A stretch of 64,000 nucleotides of DNA from JAWHQP01 sp032586195 (GTDB lineage: Bacteria; Pseudomonadota; Gammaproteobacteria; Enterobacterales; Pasteurellaceae): the NCBI GenBank assembly GCA_032586195.1, contig JAWHQP010000001.1, forward strand, positions 62,001 through 126,000, written 5' to 3'. The position numbers and the translations under genes are program-made. Numbering within the stretch: position 1 is the first letter of the stretch; the number at the start of each line of letters is the position of its first letter. The notes under the pieces were generated by a model. The model ran no database searches. It was given only the letters and a program-made list of their open reading frames with translations, and had not been told where the DNA came from. This document shows, piece by piece, positions 33,920 through 41,881 of this stretch.

Positions 33920-34942
33920 ATGTTAGCATCTCATCGTTTGAATCGTGGCCGTCGTTCAACGGGTAAAGTTACACTGGCGGATGTGGCAAAAGCTGTTGGT
34001 GTAGGCACAATGACCGTTTCTCGGGCATTACGTACGCCTGAAATGGTGTCGGATGAATTGCGCAGTAAAATCGAGCGGGCCGTGCGGAAATTAGGGTATA
34101 TTCCGAACTCCGCGGCCCGACAGTTGGCTTCCGCTTCATCTCAGCATGTGGTGATCATTACCTCGTCAATTATATCTACGGAAAATACTTTAATTCTTGA
34201 GGCATTACAAAAAACGTTAGGGCATAGTTGTGTCCAGTTGGTGATTTTAATTGCGAATAAACCGAACTGGTTACGCGAGTTAATGAATTATTCGCCCTTG
34301 GCAATTATTTTATTGAATGTGGAATGCCCTCCGTCTGAGCTCGAATGGATTCAAAATACTACTGTTCCTTGTATTGAAATCGGCACAAAACAGCGTAAAT
34401 TTCAGGGAATTTCTATCAGTATGGATATTAAAGGTGCGGTGCGGAAAATGTTAGATTTTCTTGTCGCTAAAGGTTATCAGGAAATAGGCTTGTTAACGGC
34501 GAAACAGAATCTTGCCATTTTCCAACAGTATCTTGCGGGTTGGCATACGGCCTCATTAAATATGGGGATCGATCCTCATTTGATTTTACATTGCGCGGAG
34601 CCGATATCCTTTTCCGCCGGGGCAAAGCTGTTTAATGAATCCCGGCTTCATTGGGGAAAAATTGACGCGCTTATTTTTCTATCGGATGAACTGGCCGCGG
34701 GCGCTTTATTTGAAGCACAACGCCGACACTTGTCTATTCCTTATGATGTTGCCGTGGTTGGATTCGGCAACCTGGATGTAAGTGAAGTCACTTATCCTAA
34801 ATTAACCACGATTGCAATTCCTTACTCTCAGCTAGGTATTTCGGCAGGAGAAAAATTACTGGAAATCTTAACCGAACCTCATCATATAAGAACTGAAACT
34901 ATTCAGCTGCCAGCTCAGATTATATTACGTGATAGTACATGA
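33920..34942 (+). CDS. LacI-family regulator, GntR (gluconate) type
   Basis: The 340-residue product has the GntR-like N-terminus NRGRRSTGKVTLADVAKAVG followed by VGTMTVSRALRTPEMVS and GYIPNSAARQLAS. This is the LacI helix-turn-helix and hinge (34005-34125). A periplasmic-binding-like effector domain ends ILRDST. The closest named relative I can offer is GntR, the E. coli gluconate repressor. No gluconate genes are here; the divergent EIIB/EIIC operon is the likely target. ATG at 33920 follows GGGGA; an in-frame GTG at 33908 is less likely. Confidence 0.85.
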   Translation: MLASHRLNRGRRSTGKVTLADVAKAVGVGTMTVSRALRTPEMVSDELRSKIERAVRKLGYIPNSAARQLASASSQHVVIITSSIISTENTLILEALQKTLGHSCVQLVILIANKPNWLRELMNYSPLAIILLNVECPPSELEWIQNTTVPCIEIGTKQRKFQGISISMDIKGAVRKMLDFLVAKGYQEIGLLTAKQNLAIFQQYLAGWHTASLNMGIDPHLILHCAEPISFSAGAKLFNESRLHWGKIDALIFLSDELAAGALFEAQRRHLSIPYDVAVVGFGNLDVSEVTYPKLTTIAIPYSQLGISAGEKLLEILTEPHHIRTETIQLPAQIILRDST

Positions 34943-35050
34943 TCATGATATAGCGAAGATCTCTCATCAAAATAGCACTTTCCGGTAAAATCTATTACAA
35001 TGACGACGATAAATTTTTCTTTAAATTTTTCTTTATAAAAGGAGCGGATG

Positions 35051-35974
35051 ATGATTATAGTGACTGGCGGCGCCGGGTTTATCGGCAGCAATATCGTTAA
35101 AGCATTAAATGAGTTGGGTCGTAAAGATATTTTAGTGGTGGATAACCTCAAAGAAGGTACGAAATTCATCAATTTGGTGGATTTGGATATTGCGGATTAT
35201 TGCGATAAAGAAGATTTTATCGCCTCCGTTGTTGCGGGTGATGATCTCGGTGATATCGACGCGGTCTTCCATGAAGGCGCCTGTTCCGCCACCACCGAAT
35301 GGGACGGTAAATACATCATGCATAACAACTATGAGTATTCCAAAGAATTACTGCATTTTTGTTTAGATCGTGAAATTCCGTTCTTCTATGCTTCCAGTGC
35401 GGCAACTTACGGCAGCAAAACCGATTTTATCGAAGAGCGCCAATTTGAAGGCCCGCTGAATGTGTATGGTTATTCTAAATTCTTATTTGATCAATATGTG
35501 CGTGAAATCCTGCCGACCGCAGCCTCCCCTGTGTGCGGATTCCGCTATTTCAACGTGTACGGCCCGCGGGAGCAACACAAAGGCGACATGGCAAGCGTGG
35601 CGTTCCATTTAAATAATCAAATTTTAAATGGAGAAAATCCGAAATTATTTGCCGGATCTGAACATTTTTGCCGAGATTTTGTCTATGTAGGTGATGTGGC
35701 CGCGGTGAATATTTGGTGCTGGCAGCATGGTATTTCCGGTATTTATAACCTCGGTACGGGCCATGCGGAAAGCTTTGAAGAAGTGGCAAAAGCGGTGATT
35801 AAGTTCCACGGCGAAGGCGCGATCGAAACCATTCCGTTCCCGCAGCATTTGAAATCACGCTATCAGGAATACACCCAGGCCGATTTGACCAAATTGCGCG
35901 CCGCCGGTTACGATAAACCGTTTAAAACCGTGGCGGAAGGCGTGGCGGAATACATGGCGTGGCTGAATAAATAA
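35051..35974 (+). CDS. hldD: ADP-L-glycero-D-manno-heptose 6-epimerase
   Basis: HldD (RfaD/GmhD) makes the ADP-heptose donor for the LPS inner core. The 307-residue SDR protein starts MIIVTGGAGFIGSNIVKAL (NADP-binding glycine loop) and has the YGYSK catalytic Tyr-x3-Lys. RYFNVYGPREQHKGDMAS and the C-terminal SRYQEYTQADL are typical. Of two adjacent ATGs, 35051 has better spacing from AGGAG and matches E. coli. waaF and waaC, which use the product, follow. Confidence 0.96.
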   Translation: MIIVTGGAGFIGSNIVKALNELGRKDILVVDNLKEGTKFINLVDLDIADYCDKEDFIASVVAGDDLGDIDAVFHEGACSATTEWDGKYIMHNNYEYSKELLHFCLDREIPFFYASSAATYGSKTDFIEERQFEGPLNVYGYSKFLFDQYVREILPTAASPVCGFRYFNVYGPREQHKGDMASVAFHLNNQILNGENPKLFAGSEHFCRDFVYVGDVAAVNIWCWQHGISGIYNLGTGHAESFEEVAKAVIKFHGEGAIETIPFPQHLKSRYQEYTQADLTKLRAAGYDKPFKTVAEGVAEYMAWLNK

Positions 35975-35985
35975 TCTAACAAAGA

Positions 35986-36017
35986 GCGGTGTCAAAAAAT
36001 TGAGTTTTTGACACCGC
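35986..36017 (+). terminator. Hairpin terminator after hldD with degenerate uptake-sequence arms
   Basis: GCGGTGTCAAAAA-ATTGAG-TTTTTGACACCGC is a 13-bp perfect stem, 11 bp after the hldD stop. Both arms are one base from the uptake consensus, which suggests drift after recruitment as a terminator. Confidence 0.7.
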
Positions 36018-36039
36018 GCCTTTACATAGGCGGAAAATG

Positions 36040-36126
36040 ATGACAGAACAACTTGTATTCACTTCTTTAAATAATACCTTTCAATCTCTGACAGAATCCT
36101 ATAATCAAGATAATGTAACCGCTTGA
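36040..36126 (+). pseudogene. HepT-like (HI0074-type) N-terminal relic
   Basis: A 28-codon frame reads MTEQLVFTSLNNTFQSLTES before a stop. The pattern (short lead, L-x-x-L-x-x-x-F-x-S-L) resembles the start of the nucleotidyltransferase substrate-binding proteins of H. influenzae HI0074 type, the HepT side of the HepT/MNT toxin-antitoxin. A relic of MNT follows 17 bp later, which supports the reading. On its own this match would be weak. Confidence 0.4.
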
Positions 36127-36142
36127 TTTACCCGAATGATAT

Positions 36143-36222
36143 ATGAATAACGTGCAGTCAGTTTTAGCCCGGTTTTTACCGGCTATGAGATATGGGCGTT
36201 CGGTTCAAAAGTAAAAAAATAA
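36143..36222 (+). pseudogene. MNT nucleotidyltransferase N-terminal relic, frameshifted
   Basis: The frame from ATG 36143 reads MNNVQSVLARFLP. A neighbouring frame then gives TGYEIWAFGSKVKK, which matches the minimal nucleotidyltransferase start, Y-x-(V/I)-W-A-F-G-S-(R/K)-V-K, just before the G-S-x-A-R...D-L-D core that is missing. In MNT antitoxins this G-S motif is the start of the active site. A frameshift and truncation leave no functional protein. Confidence 0.5.
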
Positions 36223-36238
36223 AAGGTACGGCAACGCA

Positions 36239-37276
36239 ATGAATATTTTAGTCATTGGCCCCTCATGGGTCGGCGATATGATGATGTCGCACAGCTTATA
36301 TCAAACCCTCAAACGGCAATATCCCGATTGTCGGATTGATGTGCTGGCGCCGGATTGGTGTAAGCCGTTACTGGCCCGTATGCCTGAAGTACGGCAGGCG
36401 CTGACCATGCCGCTTGGCCATGGCACGTTTGCTTTGGGGGAACGCTATAAAATCGGTAAATCGCTGCGCAATCAATATGATATGGCGATTGTACTGCCGA
36501 ATTCCTTAAAGTCCACATTCATCCCTTTCTTTGCCGGCATTTCCGTACGCCGCGGCTGGAAAGGCGAGAGCCGTTATGTGCTGCTGAATGATTTGCGTAG
36601 CGATAAAGCCGACTATCCCATGATGGTGCAGCGTTATGTCGCCTTAGGTTATGAAAAAAGTGCGGTGCCGAAAGCGGCAGATTTGACGATTCCTACTCCG
36701 TATCTTACAGTGACGGCCGCCGGCGTGGCGGAAACCTTGGCGAAATTTGTTCGGCAGCTTGCTCAGGCGCAGCAACGTCCTGCCATTGGTTTTTGTCCAG
36801 GAGCGGAGTTCGGCCCTGCCAAACGCTGGCCGCATTATCATTATGCCGCTCTTGCGGCGCGCTTAATTGAACAAGGCTATGCCATTCGTTTATTCGGTTC
36901 AGCCAAGGATAATGCGGTGGGTGAGCAAATTCGCGCCGCCTTGCCGGTGCAATCGCAACCCTTCTGTATTAATTTGGCCGGACAGACGGAGCTTAATCAG
37001 GCGGTGGATTTAATCAGCGACTGCGTTGCAATGGTGACGAATGACAGCGGATTAATGCATATCGCGGCGGCATTGGGTCGTCCGCTGGTGGCGCTTTACG
37101 GCCCGACCAGCCCGCAATATACCCCGCCGTTGTCGGATAACGCGGTGATTATTCGGTTAATTGAGGGCGGCTTGATTAAAATCCGTAAAGGCTCCGACAG
37201 CCACGAAGGTTATCATCAAAGCCTGATTGATATTACGCCTGACATGGTAATGGAGAAATTAACGGAACTATTGTAA
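36239..37276 (+). CDS. waaF: ADP-heptose--LPS heptosyltransferase II
   Basis: WaaF (RfaF) adds the second heptose to the LPS inner core. The 345-residue GT9 enzyme starts MNILVIGPSWVGDMMMSHSLY with the acceptor-side motif. It has PGAEFGPAKRWPHYHYA and the donor motif TNDSGLMHIAAALGRPLVALYG. An uptake sequence lies inside (36658-36666). It precedes waaC by two bases; hldD lies upstream with relic DNA between. Confidence 0.95.
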   Translation: MNILVIGPSWVGDMMMSHSLYQTLKRQYPDCRIDVLAPDWCKPLLARMPEVRQALTMPLGHGTFALGERYKIGKSLRNQYDMAIVLPNSLKSTFIPFFAGISVRRGWKGESRYVLLNDLRSDKADYPMMVQRYVALGYEKSAVPKAADLTIPTPYLTVTAAGVAETLAKFVRQLAQAQQRPAIGFCPGAEFGPAKRWPHYHYAALAARLIEQGYAIRLFGSAKDNAVGEQIRAALPVQSQPFCINLAGQTELNQAVDLISDCVAMVTNDSGLMHIAAALGRPLVALYGPTSPQYTPPLSDNAVIIRLIEGGLIKIRKGSDSHEGYHQSLIDITPDMVMEKLTELL

Positions 37277-37278
37277 TA

Positions 37279-38244
37279 ATGAAAGTTTGCCTGATCAAAA
37301 CCTCGTCCATGGGTGATATTTTACACACCCTGCCCGCTTTAACCGATGCGAAATCGGCGTTGTCCGATTTGCAGGTGGATTGGGTGGTCGAGGAAGATTT
37401 TGTTGAAATTCCGCGTTGGCATGCCGCGGTGGAGCGCGTGATTCCGATTGCGCTGCGTCGCTGGCGGAAATCGCCGTGTTCCGCTCAAACCAGACAGGAA
37501 TGGCAAACATATCGCACTCTATTGCGGCGGGATCAATATGACGCGGTGATTGATGCGCAGGGATTGGTCAAAAGTGCGTTGTTTGCCGCGCGGTTGGCTC
37601 GCGGCACCACTCATGGCTATGATAAATATTCAATTCGAGAACCGCTGGCCAGATTCTTTTATCATCGTAAATATGCCATCAGCTATCAACAGCACGCGGT
37701 TGAGCGGATCCGTCAGCTGTTTGCCCGGAGCTTAAATTATCCGTCGCCCGATTCATACGGAGATTACGGTATCGCCCGGCATTTTTCGCATAAAACGCTA
37801 CAGCGTGAAACAAGCCCTTATATTATCTTTATTCATGGTACGACCCGTAAAGACAAATGCTGGCTGGATATTGAGTGGACGAAATTAGCCCGTCGGCTGA
37901 TTGAAAGAGGCTATATTATTCGCTTGCCGTGGGGAAACGAAGCGGATCACCAGCGGGCTCTGTTTATCGCTCAAGGGGGAGAACATATTCAGATTTTACC
38001 CCGATTATCTTTGACCGAACTCGCCGAGCAAATCACGCATAGTGCCGCGGTAGTGTCGGTAGATACCGGGCTGGCGCATTTAACCGCCGCACTGGATAAG
38101 CCTAATGTTACTCTATATGGCGCGACGGATCCCAACCTTATCGGCACTTACGGCAAGAATCAATATCATCTGCATAAAACGGCGATGGATCAGATTTATG
38201 CAGACGAAGTGTTTGCTAAATTGCTTGAAATCGGCATTGGTTAA
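37279..38244 (+). CDS. waaC: LPS heptosyltransferase I
   Basis: WaaC (RfaC) adds the first heptose to Kdo. The 321-residue GT9 enzyme starts MKVCLIKTSSMGDILHTLPAL and has the acceptor and catalytic region. FIHGTTRKDKCW and the ADP-heptose motif SVDTGLAHLTAALDKPNVTLYGATDP (38052-38130) are intact. Its end overlaps the convergent murQ end by 4 bp. Confidence 0.95.
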   Translation: MKVCLIKTSSMGDILHTLPALTDAKSALSDLQVDWVVEEDFVEIPRWHAAVERVIPIALRRWRKSPCSAQTRQEWQTYRTLLRRDQYDAVIDAQGLVKSALFAARLARGTTHGYDKYSIREPLARFFYHRKYAISYQQHAVERIRQLFARSLNYPSPDSYGDYGIARHFSHKTLQRETSPYIIFIHGTTRKDKCWLDIEWTKLARRLIERGYIIRLPWGNEADHQRALFIAQGGEHIQILPRLSLTELAEQITHSAAVVSVDTGLAHLTAALDKPNVTLYGATDPNLIGTYGKNQYHLHKTAMDQIYADEVFAKLLEIGIG

Positions 38245-39158
38245 TGCTGAGCCAATGCCCGTTGCAGGCTGCCGTTATTTTCTGCCAATAATTGCACCGC
38301 GCTTTCTTTGTCCACACCGGCCAGAATCATCATAATTGCCAGTTTGACATTATTTTCAGCCATTTTAAGACTGCGAATGGCGGTTTCGCGGCTGCATTCG
38401 GTGGCTTGCATCACAATCCGTATCGCGCGGGCTTTCAGTTTTTCATTGCTTGCCTGCACATCCACCATCAGGTTTTGATAACATTTCCCCATCAGCACCA
38501 TGCTGGCGGTGGTGAGCATATTCAGCACTAATTTTTGTGCGGTGCCGGATTTCATACGGCTGGAACCGGTCAGCACTTCCGGCCCCACTTGCGTTTCAAT
38601 GGCGATCTGAGCCACGTTTGCCATGACGGAATTCGGATTGCTGGCAATGGCGATCGTCGTCGCTCCCAGTGTGTCGGCATATTCTAATGCCGCGATGACA
38701 TAAGGCGTGCGGCCGCTGGCGGCGATACCGACCAACACATCTTTACGGCTGAATTGAATGTGCTTCAGATCCCGTATGCCTTGTGTCCGATCGTCCTCTG
38801 CTCCTTCGATAGGGTGGCGTAAAGCTTGTTCGCCGCCCGCGATGATTCCTATCACCATAGCGGGTGATACGCCATAAGTCGGCGGACATTCAGAGGCATC
38901 CAGCACGCCCAGTCGCCCGCTGGTGCCTGCCCCTATGTACACCAGCCGGCCGCCCTGCCGAAAAGCGGAGACGATTTTTTCCACTGTCCGAGCGATTTGC
39001 GGCAGGCAGCGTTCCACCGCCAACGGTACCTGTTTATCTTCATGGTTAATCAGCTGTAGGATTTCCAAGGCGGACATTTGATCGAGCTGCTGTGAATTCG
39101 GGTTACGCTGTTCGGTGATCAGTGTGTTCAGTTGATTCAGTAATGTGTTATTTGTCAT
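38241..39158 (-). CDS. murQ: N-acetylmuramic acid 6-phosphate etherase
   Basis: MurQ removes the lactyl ether of MurNAc-6-phosphate, giving GlcNAc-6-phosphate. The 305-residue SIS-domain protein has YIGAGTSGRLGVLDASECPPTYG with the catalytic glutamate. GIAASGRTPYVIAALEYA and the late SSRMKSGTAQKLVLNMLTT are also present. It lies four bases after anmK, which supplies its substrate in peptidoglycan recycling. Confidence 0.96.
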   Translation of the reverse strand: MTNNTLLNQLNTLITEQRNPNSQQLDQMSALEILQLINHEDKQVPLAVERCLPQIARTVEKIVSAFRQGGRLVYIGAGTSGRLGVLDASECPPTYGVSPAMVIGIIAGGEQALRHPIEGAEDDRTQGIRDLKHIQFSRKDVLVGIAASGRTPYVIAALEYADTLGATTIAIASNPNSVMANVAQIAIETQVGPEVLTGSSRMKSGTAQKLVLNMLTTASMVLMGKCYQNLMVDVQASNEKLKARAIRIVMQATECSRETAIRSLKMAENNVKLAIMMILAGVDKESAVQLLAENNGSLQRALAQH

Positions 39159-39162
39159 AAGG

Positions 39163-40281
39163 TTAATCTTTCGGAAAAATCACGCCCAGGCTTACGGCTC
39201 GTTTAGCTCCCGTTACGCCGGGAAGATTGCCGGGTAAATTATGCATACGGCGATAGGCAAGCCAGGCGAAGGCGGCGGCTTCGACAAAATCAATGTCTAA
39301 GCCGTATTCGCCGGTGGTGGTGACCTTCCACGCGGGCTGTAGCAACGCGGCTAAACGCTGCATAATCAAGGAATTTTTCGCACCGCCGCCGCACACCATC
39401 AGCACATTCGGCAGGTCGGTTTGCTGTAAGCGCCGCAGTTCGTCGGCAATACTGACCGCGGTGAATTCGACCAGCGTGCGTTGCACGTCTTGCGGAGCAA
39501 GTGCGCGATGATGCCGATATTTTTCGGCTAACCACGCCAGGTTGAATAACTCCCGTCCCGTGCTCTTCGGCGGAGGCCGGCGGAAAAAAGGTTCATCCAG
39601 CAAATCCGCTAAAAGTGCGGTGTCGATTTTGCCGGTTTTTGCCCATTCGCCGTTTTTGTCATAGGGTTTGCCTAGGCATTGTTCAATCCAATCATCCAGT
39701 AAGGCGTTACCCGGCCCCACATCGTAGCCGATGGTGGCGGCCTGTGGAGCAAGCACCGAAATATTGCTGATGCCGCCGATATTCAGCACCACGGTGAAGC
39801 GATCCGGGCTGGCAAACAGTCCTTCATGAAACGCCGGCACCAGCGGAGCGCCCTGTCCGCCCACCGCCATATCTTTGCGGCGAAAATCGCCCACCGTGGT
39901 AATGCCGGTTAACGCCGCTACCAGATTCATATCGCCGATTTGCATGGTAAACGGGAATTCGCCGTTGGGTGAATGCCACACCGTTTGCCCGTGGCAGCCG
40001 ATGGCTTGAATATCGCTCGGTCGCAGCTGCCGTTCCGCTAAGAACCGATTAATCGCCTCGGCATATAATCGTCCTAACTGATGATCCAACTCGCCCAGCT
40101 GTTGCAAGCCGGTTTCTCCCGTACGCAAAAGTGCGGTGAGATGTTGACGAGTTTTTTCCGGCATCGGTGTAAACGCGCCGGCAATGAAGCGTGACGACCG
40201 TTCGGAGAAGTTCATCAAGGCGATATCCACACCGTCCAGACTGGTGCCGGACATCACGCCGATATAAAGATTTACTTGCAT
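39163..40281 (-). CDS. anmK: Anhydro-N-acetylmuramic acid kinase
   Basis: AnmK opens and phosphorylates 1,6-anhydro-MurNAc, giving MurNAc-6-phosphate for MurQ. The 372-residue product starts with GVMSGTSLDGVDIAL (ATP phosphate loop) and has IGCHGQTVWHSP, VLNIGGISNISVL, GPGNALLDDW and MVCGGGAKNSLIM. Two exact uptake sequences lie inside (39613-39621 and 40129-40137). It is the first gene of an anmK-murQ unit, divergent from glmU. Confidence 0.96.
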   Translation of the reverse strand: MQVNLYIGVMSGTSLDGVDIALMNFSERSSRFIAGAFTPMPEKTRQHLTALLRTGETGLQQLGELDHQLGRLYAEAINRFLAERQLRPSDIQAIGCHGQTVWHSPNGEFPFTMQIGDMNLVAALTGITTVGDFRRKDMAVGGQGAPLVPAFHEGLFASPDRFTVVLNIGGISNISVLAPQAATIGYDVGPGNALLDDWIEQCLGKPYDKNGEWAKTGKIDTALLADLLDEPFFRRPPPKSTGRELFNLAWLAEKYRHHRALAPQDVQRTLVEFTAVSIADELRRLQQTDLPNVLMVCGGGAKNSLIMQRLAALLQPAWKVTTTGEYGLDIDFVEAAAFAWLAYRRMHNLPGNLPGVTGAKRAVSLGVIFPKD

Positions 40282-40371
40282 AATGAACGAAGGTTAGAAA
40301 AAATTGCCCATATTATAGCGAATTATCGTGTAAAATATTGTTAATTTTGATAGCTAAATAGAGAGTTTATT

Positions 40372-41739
40372 ATGTCAGACAAACTTAGCGTAGTGATTTT
40401 AGCCGCGGGCAAAGGCACCCGTATGTATTCCGATTTGCCCAAAGTTCTGCACAAGGTGGCGGGTAAACCGATGGTGAAGCATGTTATCGACACCGTCAAA
40501 CAGCTGGGCGCTCAGCGGATTCATTTAGTTTACGGGCATGGTGCGGAATTGCTGAAAGCCCGTTTGGGCGATGAGCCGGTTAACTGGGTGTTCCAGGCGG
40601 AACAGCTCGGTACGGGGCACGCTATGCAGCAAGCAGCGCCGTTTTTTGCCGATGATGAAAATATTTTAATGCTGTATGGTGATGCACCGCTCATTACAAA
40701 AGAAACATTGACCCGCTTGATTGCGGCTAAACCGGAAAACGGGATCGCCCTGTTGACGGTGAATCTCGCCAATCCGACCGGTTATGGTCGCATTATCCGT
40801 GAGAACGGTTCGGTGATCGCGATTGTGGAACAAAAGGATGCCGATCCGGAACAGCTGAAAATCAATGAAGTGAATACAGGGGTGATGGTGTCTGACGGAG
40901 CGAGTTTCAAAAAATGGCTGGCCCGTCTGGATAATAATAACGCACAGGGCGAATACTATATGACCGATGTCATCGGCCTGGCAAATCGGGACGGCTGCCA
41001 GGTTGCCGCCGTGACCGCCGGTGATATTATGGAAGTGGAGGGTGCGAATAATCGCCTACAGCTTGCCGCGCTTGAACGTTATTATCAGCGCAAACAGGCG
41101 GACCGTTTGCTGCTGGAAGGCGTAACCCTTGCGGACCCTGGACGCTTTGATTTGCGTGGTGAATTAAGCCACGGCAAAGACGTGGAAATTGATGTGAATG
41201 TGATCCTTGAAGGCACGGTGAAATTGGGCGACCGCGTACGAATCGGGGCGGGCTGTGTGTTGAAAAACTGCGTGGTCGGCGATGACGTGGAAGTGAAGCC
41301 TTATTCCGTATTTGAAGATGCCGTGGTGGGCGAAAAAGCCCAAATCGGGCCGTTTTCCCGCTTACGCCCCGGAGCGGAGCTTGCCGCCGAAACCCATATC
41401 GGCAACTTCGTCGAAATTAAGAAAGCTACCATCGGAAAGGGCTCTAAAGTCAATCATCTCACCTATGTGGGCGATGCGGAGGTAGGCAGCGACTGTAATA
41501 TCGGTGCAGGTGTGATCACCTGTAACTATGATGGCGCCAATAAATTCAAAACCCTGATCGGGGATAACGTCTTCGTGGGCTCGGATGTACAACTGGTCGC
41601 TCCGGTTACTGTTGCCGACGGCGCCACTATCGGCGCCGGCACCACGGTCACTAAAAACGTAGGCGAAAACGAGCTCGTCCTCAGCCGCGTACCGCAAAAA
41701 AATATTCAGGGTTGGCAGAGACCGGTGAAGAAAAAATAA
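40372..41739 (+). CDS. glmU: Bifunctional GlmU: UDP-GlcNAc pyrophosphorylase / GlcN-1-P acetyltransferase
   Basis: GlmU makes UDP-GlcNAc for peptidoglycan and LPS. The 455-residue product has an N-terminal uridyltransferase domain with LAAGKGTRMYSDLPKVLH, then a left-handed beta-helix C-terminal domain of hexapeptide repeats (from about residue 250). The helix carries the acetyltransferase site in KKATIGKGSKVNHLTYVGDA and GVITCNYDGANK. It has a terminator and is divergent from anmK. Confidence 0.97.
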   Translation: MSDKLSVVILAAGKGTRMYSDLPKVLHKVAGKPMVKHVIDTVKQLGAQRIHLVYGHGAELLKARLGDEPVNWVFQAEQLGTGHAMQQAAPFFADDENILMLYGDAPLITKETLTRLIAAKPENGIALLTVNLANPTGYGRIIRENGSVIAIVEQKDADPEQLKINEVNTGVMVSDGASFKKWLARLDNNNAQGEYYMTDVIGLANRDGCQVAAVTAGDIMEVEGANNRLQLAALERYYQRKQADRLLLEGVTLADPGRFDLRGELSHGKDVEIDVNVILEGTVKLGDRVRIGAGCVLKNCVVGDDVEVKPYSVFEDAVVGEKAQIGPFSRLRPGAELAAETHIGNFVEIKKATIGKGSKVNHLTYVGDAEVGSDCNIGAGVITCNYDGANKFKTLIGDNVFVGSDVQLVAPVTVADGATIGAGTTVTKNVGENELVLSRVPQKNIQGWQRPVKKK

Positions 41740-41772
41740 TCATCAAATTTCAGATTTGATGTTAATCAACCA

Positions 41773-41803
41773 GGGCGTAATTGTTTTTTCAATTACGCCC
41801 TTT
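41773..41803 (+). terminator. Rho-independent terminator of glmU
   Basis: GGGCGTAATTG-TTTTTT-CAATTACGCCC is an 11-bp perfect stem followed by TTTG, 34 bp after the glmU stop. Confidence 0.75.
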
Positions 41804-41829
41804 GCATTTGCAAATAAACTGGTATTATG

Positions 41830-41856
41830 TGCAAAGATAATCATTATCAATATGAT
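41830..41856. promoter_or_regulatory. Fur box upstream of the TonB receptor
   Basis: GATAATCATTATC (41836-41848), extended by AATATGATT, matches the central part of the Fur consensus GATAATGATAATCATTATC. It lies 33 bp before the receptor ATG, a repressing position for iron-dependent control. Confidence 0.65.
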
Positions 41857-41881
41857 TAAGATGTAACCTAAAGGAAAATTT

